From Steromphala cineraria (taxonomy: Eukaryota; Mollusca; Gastropoda; Trochida; Trochidae): DNA of 64,000 nucleotides. The notes beneath the pieces are model-generated. The model was not told the DNA's origin. It was given only the letters and a program-made list of their open reading frames with translations, and ran no database searches. Shown here one piece after another: positions 33,888 through 43,672 of the stretch (its first letter is position 1; each line of letters starts with the position of its first letter). The position numbers and the translations under genes were made by a program. The stretch is taken from NCBI GenBank assembly GCA_916613615.1, contig OU744732.1, positions 53,421,727-53,485,726 on the forward strand. The letters are read 5' to 3'.

Positions 33888-33935
33888 TTGAGGACCCCCC
33901 CTCTCCCAGACACGGGAGAGACAGGGGGTCCCCGA
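33888..33935 (+). other. GC-rich hairpin in the PLE 3' region
   Basis: GAGGACCCCCCCTCTCCC, loop AGACAC, GGGAGAGACAGGGGGTCC form a long stem-loop shortly after AATAAA (33843). It is conserved in copy 2 at about 37573-37612. A second small palindrome, CCCGT...ACGGG, follows in both copies. Confidence 0.7.
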
Positions 33936-34339
33936 GCCCGTCATCTCTCATGAGACAACGGGTTTATTTTATTTTATCTCTTTAAATAATCTCTTTTAAA
34001 GATATCTATGGCAAAAACCTAAATCTCATGGCTCAAACATCTTTTCTAAAAACTAGAAAATCACTAGTCTCTCTTATTCTAATGAGACTCTAATATAACC
34101 GAAATCCTATCGTTTATAAAAGAAAACAAAACAAAGTTTCTTCCTCCAGGCCGGATCAGGATCTTTTTATTCTGCCATAATGGTCTACTGCCATCACCTA
34201 CAACACATGAACAAAACGTTCACAATATTTATTAACACAATACCTACTTAAAAACGGGTCTCGCAGTGTTCTAACTTACAAACACTAATTAATCTCTACT
34301 TTTTCAAATCGGAAAAATGGTCGAACCCCTCATACTAGA

Positions 34340-34520
34340 AGCAAATTCACTACTTCCGGTTCTATCGCCGCCGGCGGTACCACACGCGAACCGGAAGTCT
34401 TCTACCTAAACCGCCGGCGGCGTTACTATTCCTATACCGATAGTCGCTACCGGAAGTTCACCCGCCCCGCCGGCGGCGATACTCATCCGGTCACGTGACC
34501 CACCTAAAGAGTATATAAGG
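34340..34520 (+). promoter_or_regulatory. PLE promoter block: CCGCCGGCGG palindromes, ACCGGAAGT, CACGTG, TATA
   Basis: Three CCGCCGGCGG palindromes alternate with CCGGAAGT motifs (ETS-like). They are followed by GGTCACGTGACC (34489-34500) and GTATATAAGG (34511-34520). The whole set is conserved in PLE copy 2 (38036-38195). TATA spacing puts the transcription start just upstream of, or inside, the hammerhead stem I. Confidence 0.65.
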
Positions 34521-34533
34521 AGAGACAAATCCC

Positions 34534-34589
34534 TTGCTACTTCAGTCTGACGAGTCCCAACACAGCGGACGAAACTAGTCACTTAGCAA
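34534..34589 (+). ncRNA. Type I hammerhead ribozyme, PLE copy 1
   Basis: The core CTGACGA (34547-34553), stem II GTCC/GGAC (34554-34557 with 34567-34570) closing loop CAACACAGC, and GAAA (34571-34574) are all present. Stem III is minimal (A-U plus one C-G pair, loop UA) and is followed by GTC; predicted cleavage is after 34580. Stem I pairs AGT/ACT and TTGCT/AGCAA around an internal loop. A very short helix III is a known feature of retroelement hammerheads, which may act as dimers. Confidence 0.85.
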
Positions 34590-34637
34590 AACTTTTGCCC
34601 CTAAGGCGATTGATAGGCCACCCCCTGTTCTACTCTA

Positions 34638-36000
34638 CCTGCATGTTAAGCTTGTTAGTGTGATATCTCAAGAGTCATTCACTGGATTTTTTTTATAAAT
34701 CTATTTTTGGAAGACACCGAGCCAATTTGGTTTGGGTGACTCTCACATTATTTTCAAGTCACAGTGATGCCAATATGCATTTAACGCTTATTATAAGGCT
34801 GATCTGTTAAGAACTGTTCTCTATATTCTCTTTTTTTTTTTGCACAAGGCTTCTTATTTGGAAGACCTAGGGACCAGTCGATAAGTTGTGATCTAAATGA
34901 CATCAAGTAGCATGACAAGTGTAGACAAGTGTTTCTATGTATATATATACACAGTATGCATTTTGTTAACATCAATTTGCGGCGGGGGATCTTGTCACCT
35001 TTGTGATAAATACTTGTTTTATAAACAAAATGCAGGCCAAGTCAGTCATCAGAGGAAGGGTTTATCGATGCGGAAGATTTGGGAAGACTGCTGAGAAGAA
35101 CAGAATCCACAGTAAATTCTTCAAGAATCACATCCCCCTCGACCAAGCCCCTTATTACTGCACGTTGTGCAACTTTCGGAGTGAATCTAAAGACGAGCTA
35201 GAAAGACACGTATTTGGCTATCCAGAGCACGTGGAGAGTGTCAGGAGACTTGAAGCGGAAGGTGCGCAGGTTGACCCAAAGCACCACCTCCATGGATCCA
35301 TGCAACCCTGCAAGGTCACTGAGACAGATATTGTAAAACTATCATCAGACGAATTGGCAGAGGTTTGGGCTAAGAGACAAAAGAGGAGAGGCAGCTCATC
35401 TAGTGATCGCGCATCACCAGCTCCTTCAGCAAGACCTTCAGACAGCCAAGGGGACAGGAGGTTGTAATGACGGATCCACCTGCGGTGTCAAAGATCAATG
35501 ACGATGTCCTTAGCCTCTTTGACTTAGGCATGTTCGATGACTTCACCCCTAGACCTAGACCAGGCTTACGCTCCGATCAACACGCTAAAAGCCAGTCGAG
35601 CAAACTCCACCATCTGTGGCCTCATCTAACAACAGCGAGATAAAGGTCTTTCTCCAGACAATCAACGCTACTATAGACACCCTAGTTGCTGGAACAGAGA
35701 GATGGACAGCAGCTACTTTAGGACTCACGCAGGCGATCAAGGACATCCACAGCACAGGCCTTAGCTCGCCAGATCATCATCATCAACGATGATTTTCAGG
35801 AGAACCGTAGGAAGAGAAGCTTCGAAGATGGAAATAGATAATTGATTTATTGCAGTTCTCACCACTGTTAATGTCATCAAGCAGAACATATTTCATGATT
35901 GTATAATGTAAAGCTTTGCATATATTTTCAACTCATAAATGTAAAATTTATATTTCTATAATTGTGTAGCGAGGACGCAACACGCTTAAGCGGAGGGAAT
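34638..36000 (+). mobile_element. Gypsy C remnant: ORF3 region and polypurine tract
   Basis: Sequence from the end of PLE copy 1 to the LTR at 36001 appears to be the 3' part of another gypsy element. It has a zinc-finger ORF (35030-35467), a degenerate downstream coding stretch, and the polypurine tract GCGGAGGGAAT directly before TGTGATGAACC of the LTR. Pol, protease and gag are absent. No other part of this element could be matched in the window. Confidence 0.65.
35030..35467 (+). CDS. Gypsy C ORF3: C2H2 zinc-finger protein
   Basis: ATG at 35030 (MQAKSVIRGRVYRCGRFGKT) is preceded by AT-rich sequence; an earlier in-frame ATG lies at 35003. One finger, YYCTLCNFRSESKDELERHV (C-X2-C-X12-H-X6-H), is followed by a region with LSSDELAEVWAKRQKRR and a Ser/Pro-rich tail, ending TAA at 35467. 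Beyond it, 35467-35840 encodes VSKINDDVLSLFDLGMFDD and TINATIDTLVAGTERW in shifting frames, so the original protein was probably longer. No transmembrane segment. Confidence 0.6.
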   Translation: MQAKSVIRGRVYRCGRFGKTAEKNRIHSKFFKNHIPLDQAPYYCTLCNFRSESKDELERHVFGYPEHVESVRRLEAEGAQVDPKHHLHGSMQPCKVTETDIVKLSSDELAEVWAKRQKRRGSSSSDRASPAPSARPSDSQGDRRL

Positions 36001-36659
36001 TGTGATGAACCGACTTTTTATAATCATACATTTTTATTAACATTTTTCAGTAACGTAAATATTTCAACATCATTTTCAAATTGACTCTATTTTCTAATTC
36101 TCATAAATTTCCAAACCTATCAATAAATGTAATATGTTGCTAACATTTTCAGCAGTCAAATTCCCCTCCTTCATCCGTTAATATTAACATCATAAATAAA
36201 CATTAATATATTTTGTTTACCTCTCAACACTCTCCTCGTGTTTGCATCTAGCATATCCTCTATGTCAAATTACCTTGACCCCTGACCCAGGTTTCACATT
36301 GTTTACTTCCGGGTAACAACTGTCAAACTTTCGCGGGTAAGTTTCGCGAGCATGAAATGTCAAACTCAGACTTTCTCTCTATTCATGATTAGGATTATCT
36401 CGTTGCCTATAAATAAATTATTATGCTATCTTAGGAATCTAGTAGTTAAAAATAGGTTGTATTTAGGTAATTTTGATAGATATTTCTGTCATCTTCATCG
36501 GTTGCATGTCAACGAGTGCATATTCGACAAGACTCCACAAGCGAGTCCCACAAGATCAGAGGGTATAAAAATAGAAGTGCTAGTTGACCGGGCTCAGTTA
36601 GCCTGTCATCGCTGCAATTGAAAGGTCGATAGTGTGTCACTCGTCATTAGGTTAGTTGG

Positions 36660-37399
36660 CGCATCATTTACACGACGTGACACCATGAAAAGGCATGTGG
36701 AATCTCACCACAACGCCTCCCAATTCACTTGCACTTTATGTCCTAAAGTCTATAAAAGGAAGGACGACGCCAGGCGACATATTATGCTAAGACATAATGT
36801 GTCACTAAAAAACATTAACGGCCACATCAACTCTAACGAGCCCACCCCTCGTTTCAAGGCTTGGGACACCCCCAAGGGTCCAATTTTTGTGACAATGTCG
36901 AGTCGGGAGGCCCAGGGCCACTGTCACTCCAACGGAAGCCACCTCTGGAGCCCCTCATCCACAAGGCCAACCCTTTCATCAGCCTGTCTTTGATACCATT
37001 CCATCATTCCCTAACATGCCGTCCACATCCTCGGCACCATCTAGGCCGGAGCCACCTACAGCCCATCCGTCAACCTCATCCGCATCGGAAGTGCCGATGC
37101 CGACAGTGTCTCGTCCAGTGACGACTCCACTGTCACTCCCAACCAACGGACACGGACGCTGTCCATACATCCTTAACTATGGACAGGTCCCCATGCCCCC
37201 CTTTAGCAACTGGGACTGCGACATAGACCCCAGTTTAATCGTTACCGAGGCTTGGGAGGTCCTCCCGAGCTTTGATAAATTTCATGTACCAACAAATATC
37301 CCAATCCCGGAATATGGGCCAACACATACCAACATTGAGAATAGTAACAATATTCTAGCTGACGCAATTCGGCTCACGCTAGATCTACCAATTCTGTGA
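36660..37399 (+). pseudogene. PLE ORF2, copy 2 (truncated, one frameshift)
   Basis: The second finger, FTCTLCPKVYKRKDDARRHI, is intact here. A net loss of bases around 36910 (GAGGCCCAGGGCCAC against a longer copy-1 sequence) shifts the frame before the linker. The C-terminal domain (37142-37399, CPYILNYGQVPMPPF to TLDLPIL) differs from copy 1 at only a few residues, mainly conservative. Different lesions in the two copies show that both came from an intact ORF. Confidence 0.75.
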
Positions 37400-38208
37400 T
37401 TATACAGTATAACCCCCACAGGTTATACTCTCTTTTATTACTTTTTGTCTCCAACTTTCATCTCTTTTTAACATGAATCCCATGTTCATTTATGTCTAAA
37501 TCAGCCTTTTATTTATTATCCTTTAATAAATATATACTCTTTTACACTCAAAATTTTTTGTGTTCTTATTAGGGACCCCCCCTCTCCCAGACACGGGAGA
37601 GTCAGGGGGTCCCCGAGCCCGTCGCTTCTCATGAGACAACGGGTTTATTTTTATCTATCTCTTTAAATAATCTTTTTTAAAGATATTTATGGCACAAACC
37701 TAATCTCACAGTCTTTTCTAAAAAACTAGAAAATCACTAGTCTCTCTTATCCTAATGAGACTCTAATATAACCGAAATTCTATCGTTTATAAAAGAAAAA
37801 CAAAACAAAGTTTTTTCCTCCAGGCCGAATCAAGATCTCTTTATTCTGCCATATTGGTCTACTGCCATCACCTACAACATATGAACAAAACGTTCACAAT
37901 TTTTTATTAACACAATACCTATTTATAACGGGTCCCGTAGTGTTCTAAATTATAAACACTAATTAATCTCTACTTTTTCAACTCGGAAAAAAGGTCGAAC
38001 CACCCATATTAGAAGCGAAATTCACCAGTTCCGGTTCTACCGCCGCCGGCGGCACAACACACGAACCGGAAGTCTTCTACCTTACCGCCGGCGGCGCCAC
38101 TATTCCAATATCAATAGTCGCTACCGGAAGTTCACCCGCCCCGCCGGCGGCGGAACCTACCCGGTCACGTGACCCACCTAAAAGAGTATATAAGGAGAGA
38201 CAAATCCC

Positions 38209-38264
38209 TTGCTACTTCAGTCTGACGAGTCCCAACACAGCGGACGAAACTAGTCACATAGCAA
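38209..38264 (+). ncRNA. Type I hammerhead ribozyme, PLE copy 2
   Basis: The same core as copy 1: CTGACGA (38222-38228), stem II GTCC/GGAC (38229-38232 with 38242-38245), GAAA (38246-38249), CTAGTC with cleavage predicted after 38255, and stem I TTGCT/AGCAA. One base of the inner stem I pair differs (ACA in place of ACT), which weakens one pair. Confidence 0.82.
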
Positions 38265-38894
38265 AACTTTTGCCCCTTAGGCGATTGATAGGCCACCCCC
38301 CTGTCCTACTCTAGGTTAGTTGGGTTACTCAAAATTTTGGAGGGTTATTATCGTAGAATAGTATTTCAGGTTCACATAAATAATGGTAGGATAAAGTAGT
38401 GTTGTGTTTTCGGTAGATAGTTTATTAGCAAACACTCACGCTCATACTAAAGATTTACGGGAATGTTCAGGGTTATATTTTCATGAAGTTTACGAATGTT
38501 GCAGACTGAGTTAAGCTCAGGGTGCGTTTGACATTGAGATTGGTTCACGTTGAAATATTATAATACAGTAAAGTAGCTGTAGCGGTTCAACTTGAAAGTA
38601 TTTGTTGACATATTACAGGGTAAATTTCCGTGATATTAGAAGCATTATTTTGTGAGATTGTCTGTTTTCTTAGTGGTTCTTGCAGACAGAGTGATTCAGT
38701 TATATTCTAGTGGTTTGAATATAAAGTTGATTACTGTGAATTTCATTACAGTTGTCAGGGTCGAGATATTTCAGGAATAATTGAATAATCTAAGAAATCT
38801 TGTTGAATCTGCATATATATACTTTTTCAGTTGGGCGTTTCATCGCCGAATAAAATCGTTATTGAACTTTAACTATCATTGCATGGTCGTCACA

Positions 38895-38914
38895 ACTTTT
38901 TGGTGTCAGAAGTG
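38895..38914 (+). other. Primer-binding-site-like sequence next to the gypsy C LTR
   Basis: TTTTTGGTGTCAGAAGTG directly after the LTR matches the primer-binding site of element A (TGGTGTCAGAAGTGGGA). The internal region that should follow is cut off after about 20 bases, where a dispersed repeat (CTCGCTGTCGAGTTAAAAGG) begins; that repeat recurs at 40570. Confidence 0.65.
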
Positions 38915-40116
38915 CTCTCGCTGTCGAGTTAAAAGGACAAAGACCAAACATTAAGTAGGATTATGCACAAATCCCACCCATAATGGTCAGTTTACACAAA
39001 AACTAAATGAACTTCAGTCTCCACTTATGAAAATTACAATATACAATTAAATACACAAATCTTAGTCTCCATCCTAGAAAGCAATTTTTTTTAGATTTCT
39101 AGCATTCATGAGTTTTGGAAAATATACCTCAGAAAATAGAGCCAGTGGCTCTGAAGGCTTCATATCAATTTTGCTTTAGGGTGTGGTAAATGTGAAATTA
39201 GGGTTAAGGGTGTGGCCCCCGTGTTCCTTATTAGGCCACAGGGCCACAAAAGCTATCAATCATAATCCTCACAAGTCAAAGAGTATATTCACAAGGTTTC
39301 AGCTTTCTGGGCCTTTTGCCCCTGGAAAAAAAGATGAAAATAGATTTCTCTGGCCCTTGATAGGGCCACCAAAGCTACAATTTATAATCCTCACTAGATT
39401 AAGGAGTCTGTACACAAAGTGTCAGCTTTCTAGGTCTCATGGATCTAGAGAAGAAGATGAAAATATGTTTTTAGGGTGTGGCCCTTATTAGGGACCCCAG
39501 GGCCACCAAAGCTACAATTTATAATCCTCACTAGTCAAGGAGTCTGTACACAAAGTGTCAGCTTTCTAGGTCTCATGGATCTAGAGAAGAAGATGAAAAT
39601 ATGTTTTTAGGGTGTGGCCCTTATTAGGGACCCCAGGGCCACCAAAGCTACAATTTATAATCCTCACTAGTCAAGGAGTCTGTACACAAAGTTTCACCTT
39701 TCAAGGGCTTATCCTTCTGGAGAAAAAGATGAAAATAGGTTTTTAGGGTGTGGCCCTTGTGTTCCTTATTAGGACCACAGAGCCACCAAAGCTACAATTT
39801 ATAATCTTCACTAGTAAAGGAGTCTGTAACCAAGTTTAAGCTTTCTAGGCCTGATTGTTCTGGAGAAGAAGTCGAAATTTCACAAAGTTTACGGACGGAT
39901 GGACGGACGGACGCCATGCCATAAGCCCATCGGGCCTTACAGGTCAGATGAACTTATAAGGAAAAAAGAAGGGTCATTATCAAAATACAAATCTGAGTCT
40001 CTTTGCCACAAACATGTTAATAATACTATTTCATATCTATTGGCCAGATAGTTTTTCTGTTCTGCTGATCACCAAGGAACAACACTGTATTTTGTGTACA
40101 AATCTACAATTAATTT
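38915..40116. repeat. Dispersed repeat and about 137-bp tandem array (39190-39950)
   Basis: 38922-39010 is repeated at 40569-40655. From 39190 a unit with CAGCTTTCTAGGTCTCATGG, GGGTGTGGCCCTTATTAGGG and CACCAAAGCTACAATTTATA is repeated four to five times (starts near 39297, 39420, 39557, 39694 and 39835). It ends in ACGGATGGACGGACGGACGC, a typical end of invertebrate tandem arrays. No coding potential. Confidence 0.8.
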
Positions 40117-40375
40117 ATTTTCAATAGAAACAAATAATCTCAAGATATGTTTGTATTCTTTCAGATGGAGACGCCAAAACACATTCTGTCCTGAATGTCC
40201 TGCAGCCGTATGGACCTGAGGTGGTGATCGAAAAGGAGGACCGTGTCAACCAGGCACAAAGAAGGATTGGTACTGCCCTTCTCAATCTCACTAGAGGTAG
40301 AGGCAAGGGTAAGCTGTCTCGTGACAAAGCACTAAATTACAATATTATTGGTAATCTGCCATCTCATTACTTATA
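40117..40375 (+). pseudogene. Mutator-like transposase fragment 1
   Basis: The open frame reads SRYVCILSDGDAKTHSVLNV, then LQPYGPEVVIEKEDRVNQ, RRIGTALLNL and GNLPSHYL before a stop. The LSDGD..T motif, followed by YG..V.IEKE..VN...RR.GTAL, is characteristic of the Mutator-like transposase domain found in many invertebrate genomes (Pfam Mutator-like family, named from memory). The catalytic-type Asp in SDGD is present. Only a middle piece is left. A related piece is at 42440-42785. Confidence 0.7.
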
Positions 40376-41402
40376 AATAAAACAAACAAAATCCAGGTTT
40401 ACAATAGGCAACAAGTCGTTTCAACACTATTCATTTTACCAACTATATGATAGGAGTCCTCTCTAAAAAATATTAAATGTTATGAACTTTTAGCCATACA
40501 CCCTTGAAGAGGAGGCGCGCTTGATAAGTGGGAAGGAGTAAGGAGCACATGTGACCCAAGAGTGGAGAATCTCGCTGTCGAGTTAAGAAGGACAAAGACC
40601 AAAATTTAAGTAAAATTATGCACAAATCCCACCCAGTATGGCCAGTTTACACAAATACTAATATATACATATTGTCTTTTAATTTTGCAGATGATCTTTT
40701 CTGATACTGTTTATATATATATATATATATGGGTTTTTTTAAACTGTATAGACAATCGCCAGAAACAAGTCCAGGGAAAAAAATACAAAAAACAACAACT
40801 ACATATGTCATGGGACCATCTGGGTACAACAAATTCTGCAAAGAGCATCCTTCAGGTCTGTAAGGTAAATGTGCATTCACTCGTACATATAAATCATATT
40901 TATATCAGTGTTGTTCCTAGGTGATAAGCTGAAGGGGTTATTTTGGCCTTTCCTGAGAAGACAGGACCCCTTGCAAAAGTATCCTTTTTCCTTAATCAGC
41001 AAAAAAAAGCCAAAATGACCTGTTCTGCTGATCGCCCAGGCCAGAACAACACTGTATTTTATGTACAAATCTACAATTAATATTTTTACAAAAATAACAT
41101 CATTATGACTCTCCTGTCAGTTATTAGCTTCTGTGACCATTTTCCCCTAGAGGTTATAACATTTCTTGATCACTCATACTGAATTGTTTTTAAAATATTG
41201 CATACATGTATCTAATTATATTTAGACAAACATATCAGAATTGACGGTGAACTATTCATGTCATCTTGAAATTGTGTGAAAATATTTCTGTTAATTGTGT
41301 GTTCGTGGAGAGAAAATGATATCTATGCATCAGTCTCCCAATCGAAATCAAACTCTCAAAATCAATTGACTTTTCTATAAACTCTCTAAAAACAGATATA
41401 TA
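40376..41402. other. Non-coding with duplicated segments
   Basis: 40569-40655 repeats 38922-39010, and 41025-41085 repeats 40057-40120 (TGTTCTGCTGATC, AACAACACTGTATTTT). A (TA)n run lies at 40710-40729. No gene is seen; these duplications accompany the two Mutator-like fragments. Confidence 0.55.
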
Positions 41403-41503
41403 TTCAAAGAGTGAGTGAGTGAGTGAAATGGTGTTTAACGTGTTTTGAACAATATTTCAGTTATTAAACACGTGGATGTTGCCATCCAAAAGAGAGTAGA
41501 TAG
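41403..41503 (+). mobile_element. GTGA-repeat SINE-like element, copy 1
   Basis: GTGAGTGAGTGAGTGAAATG, GTGTTTAACGTGTTTTGAAC, AATATTTCAG and CACGTGGATGTTGCCATCCA match the reverse complement of 52802-52885. This is a short dispersed element family typical of molluscs (from memory). Confidence 0.7.
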
Positions 41504-41576
41504 ATCAGGGAGAAAGGGATCGAAAGGATGAGGGAAAAGACGGAAAGAAGCTTAAAACTAATATTTCTCTCTTTTA

Positions 41577-41642
41577 GCGCCTTGAGAATATTTTTCTGTG
41601 TAGCTTTTAGGCGCTTTATAAATATCCATATTATTATTATAA
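41577..41642 (+). repeat. SINE/LINE-like 3' tail (GGCGCTTTATAAATATCC plus ATT repeats)
   Basis: GCGCCTTGAGAATATTTTTC, then AGGCGCTTTATAAATATCCA and an (ATT)n run, is the tail pattern of a widespread invertebrate retroposon family. The body was not recognised. Confidence 0.45.
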
Positions 41643-42439
41643 TATTGTCCAACCCTTTCCAAGAAAGGGACATCCTAGAAGAAACAGTCTGCTACACCTG
41701 TTGTACTAATTATATGATTATAGGTAGCATAGTATTTCTCATAAAGTATAGTAAAAAAGTTGATAGAATTCAATGCATTCATGCCCTATATTTAGAATCA
41801 ACTAACAAGTTTCAAGAATGGTCAACTCTCTGGAAGAAACTTTCCCTCAAGTAAAAGAAGGCATGGAAAGAAAGGACCCAGAAGCAGAATCGGGTGACAC
41901 CAAAAAGTTGGCAAGAAAATTAATTCGGAAAATTTCAGATCAGGTAGAGCAGCAATACGCACAAAACATCCTCATGTATCGCTTTTTTTGGATAGTGAAT
42001 AACTGTAATTTAAGTGGGGTTGGGGTAGGGATTCGAAAAGAACCCTCAAAACACAGGAATGAATTTCACGTTTTATGTGATTTTTATGGGGGGTTGTCAT
42101 CTGGGAGAGCAGTACCCTACTATAGATTAAGATGGCTCCTTATGTCAAAATGGGCTAAAACCAGTACCAGAGGGAGGTTCGTAAATGGCATTTTGTTGCA
42201 TAAAAACTTGAAATTTCAGTAATAGCTAAATTATCTTTTATACATTTTAACATCCTCAAAAATAGCTCAACCCTAAAAAAACAGCACTTTAGGTGTCATT
42301 TGCTGTTGAAGATTACAGATCTAGTGACTAGATGTTCATTAGACAAAACTTTTATCTAAACACTTTTGATAAAGCCAATTCTGAAAATTTGCCACTAGAC
42401 ATTACTGTCAGCTATGAAAAAAAAGGAGGCACACATCTA

Positions 42440-42785
42440 ACTTGTTGATGTTTTGACTGGACTTGTGATTGATTACGAGGTTTTGTCAAAGTACTGTCAA
42501 GCATGTTCCCTTCACGCCTCTACTCTTGGTCGAGATACACAGGACTTAAGAAAGTGGTACGAAGGACATGCATCTCAGTGCTGTCAAAACTACGATGGCA
42601 GCTCCAATGACACGGAGGTTGGTGTGGCCAAGCGTCTATTGGCACGATCAATAGAAAACAAAATCTCAGATATGTTTGTATTCTTTCAGATGGAGATGCC
42701 AAAACACATTCTGCCCTGAATGTCCTGCAGCCGTATGGACCATGCACACTAAAGGATGGGTACTGCATTCTTGATGGGGTGACCA
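42440..42785 (+). pseudogene. Mutator-like transposase fragment 2 (frameshifted)
   Basis: The frame from about 42447 reads GLVIDYEVLSKYCQACSLHA, then HASQCCQNYDGSS, TEVGVAKRLLARSIENK. It then shifts by one lost A relative to fragment 1 near 42668, continuing as YVCILSDGDAKTHSALNVLQ. DYEVLSKYC, the NYDGSS motif and SDGD are conserved marks of this transposase family, whose product excises and inserts TIR elements. Fragment 1 at 40117 supplies the downstream half, so the two may derive from related copies. Confidence 0.7.
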
Positions 42786-43086
42786 GTCAGGTTTAATTGC
42801 CTCATTTATTTAAGAAGGATGTTAAGCCCTCCTTGGGTTTCTTTAATGTTAACAGGTGCAGTAGCACGTTTTAGGGGGAATATAAGGTGATGAAAGGAAT
42901 ATGACAATAATGATTCCAACATTGAAATACAATGTATTTAAACTAAATGAAGCAGTAAGAAATCAAACATGTAATGTAAAGTTCTAGAATGCGATTTCAA
43001 AATAAACAAAATGTGTTCACACAAAAATGGCCACCAATGGACTTTATGTCAATCGTCATAATTTGTTCTCTGCCTCTTTCTCTTCT

Positions 43087-43305
43087 CACCGAGGCAGATC
43101 AAGTCATGTTGATTTAGCCTGTTATATTATGCCGAGTTTGTGGGATAGAATCGGAGATGCCTGATTGGAGGCAATCAAAGTTAGTTGCAATCTGCCACGC
43201 TGGTTCTAAATCATCAATTTGGCTACTAAATGATGGTAAAGTAATTGTGATATGAACCACTCTTTCCATGCGAGAAGCCTTGTAATTTGATAAAGAAATT
43301 CAACC
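43087..43305. mobile_element. MITE CAT...ATG family 1, copy 2 (partial)
   Basis: The sequence from GAGGCAGATCAAGTCATGTT through GATTGGAGGCAATCAAAGTT to GATATGAACCACTCTTTCCA and TTGATAAAGAAATTCAA matches the reverse complement of the complete copy at 6081-6430. It lacks the second terminal repeat. The flanks carry no clear duplication. Confidence 0.75.
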
Positions 43306-43534
43306 TCTTGAAAAGGTTGGTCAAGGGTAAAAGTCAAAATGCCAATGAATGTTTACACTCTGTTGTATGGTCTAGATGTCCAAAAACTGTCTTTATAGGT
43401 AAACAGCGTCTACAACCGTGCAGTGGTCTCAGCTGTACTGTAGCTTCATTCAACGAGGTATTTGTCATGTCAGCCAGGTAATGTTCAAACTACCAATAGA
43501 AGCCAATGAGGCAACTACAGCTGCAATTGAAAAT

Positions 43535-43672
43535 CCTTCTCCCCACAGAAGCAGATCAAGTCATGTTGATTTAGCCTGTTATAATACGCTGAGTTTGTGG
43601 GATAGAATGAGAGACGCCTGATTGGAGGCAATCAAAGTTAGGTGTGCAATCAGCGACGCTGTTCTTAAAGGA
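43535..43672. mobile_element. MITE CAT...ATG family 1, copy 3 (partial)
   Basis: TCTCCCCACAGAAGCAGATC, then GTCATGTTGATTTAGCC, and the interior to GTGCAATCAGCGACGCTGTT match the complete copy at 6081-6430 in reverse orientation. It ends after about 138 bases. Confidence 0.75.

Larger units (their letters stand above)
32476..34637 (+). mobile_element. Penelope-like element (PLE), copy 1, 5'-truncated
   Basis: It contains the C-terminal GIY-YIG endonuclease domain, a second ORF with C2H2 fingers, a 3' region with AATAAA and a GC-rich hairpin, and a promoter-like block ending in a hammerhead ribozyme. The RT domain is missing. Bases 32972-34637 are repeated at 36660-38312. The 3' end (CTACTCTA) lies about 55 bases past the ribozyme cleavage site. 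Penelope-like elements are known to combine RT, GIY-YIG and hammerhead motifs, which fits. Confidence 0.85.
36660..38312 (+). mobile_element. Penelope-like element, copy 2, 5'-truncated, 11-12 bp TSD
   Basis: It starts inside the first finger of ORF2 and runs to the same 3' end as copy 1. The flanks AGGTTAGTTGG (36649-36659 and 38313-38323), or TAGGTTAGTTGG, are a target duplication, as the interrupted LTR reads through when it is removed. 5' truncation with a variable-length duplication fits target-primed integration, as known for PLEs. Confidence 0.88.
36001..38894 (+). mobile_element. Gypsy C LTR, interrupted by PLE copy 2
   Basis: LTR bases 36001-36659 begin TGTGATGAACC and include a TATA-like GGGTATAAAAATAG (36560). 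They resume at 38324 after the inserted PLE and end GTCGTCACA at 38894, including AATAAA and TTGAACTTTAACTATC. TGTGA/TCACA are the inverted ends. The LTR alone is about 1230 bases. A polypurine tract lies on its left, and ACTTTTTGGTGTCAGAAGTG, the same primer-binding sequence as in element A, lies on its right (38895-38914). Confidence 0.8.

Noticed and set aside
37395..38894. A 1500-bp LTR beginning TGTGATTATAC at the stop codon of the PLE ORF2
   Set aside because: The ends match by chance. The 11-12 bp duplication and the interrupted gypsy C LTR show that 36660-38312 is a PLE inserted in an LTR that begins at 36001.
41818..42222. 134-codon ORF beginning MVNSLEETFPQVKEG
   Set aside because: No recognised domain, no splice context, mixed composition along its length; probably chance or debris of the Mutator-like element.
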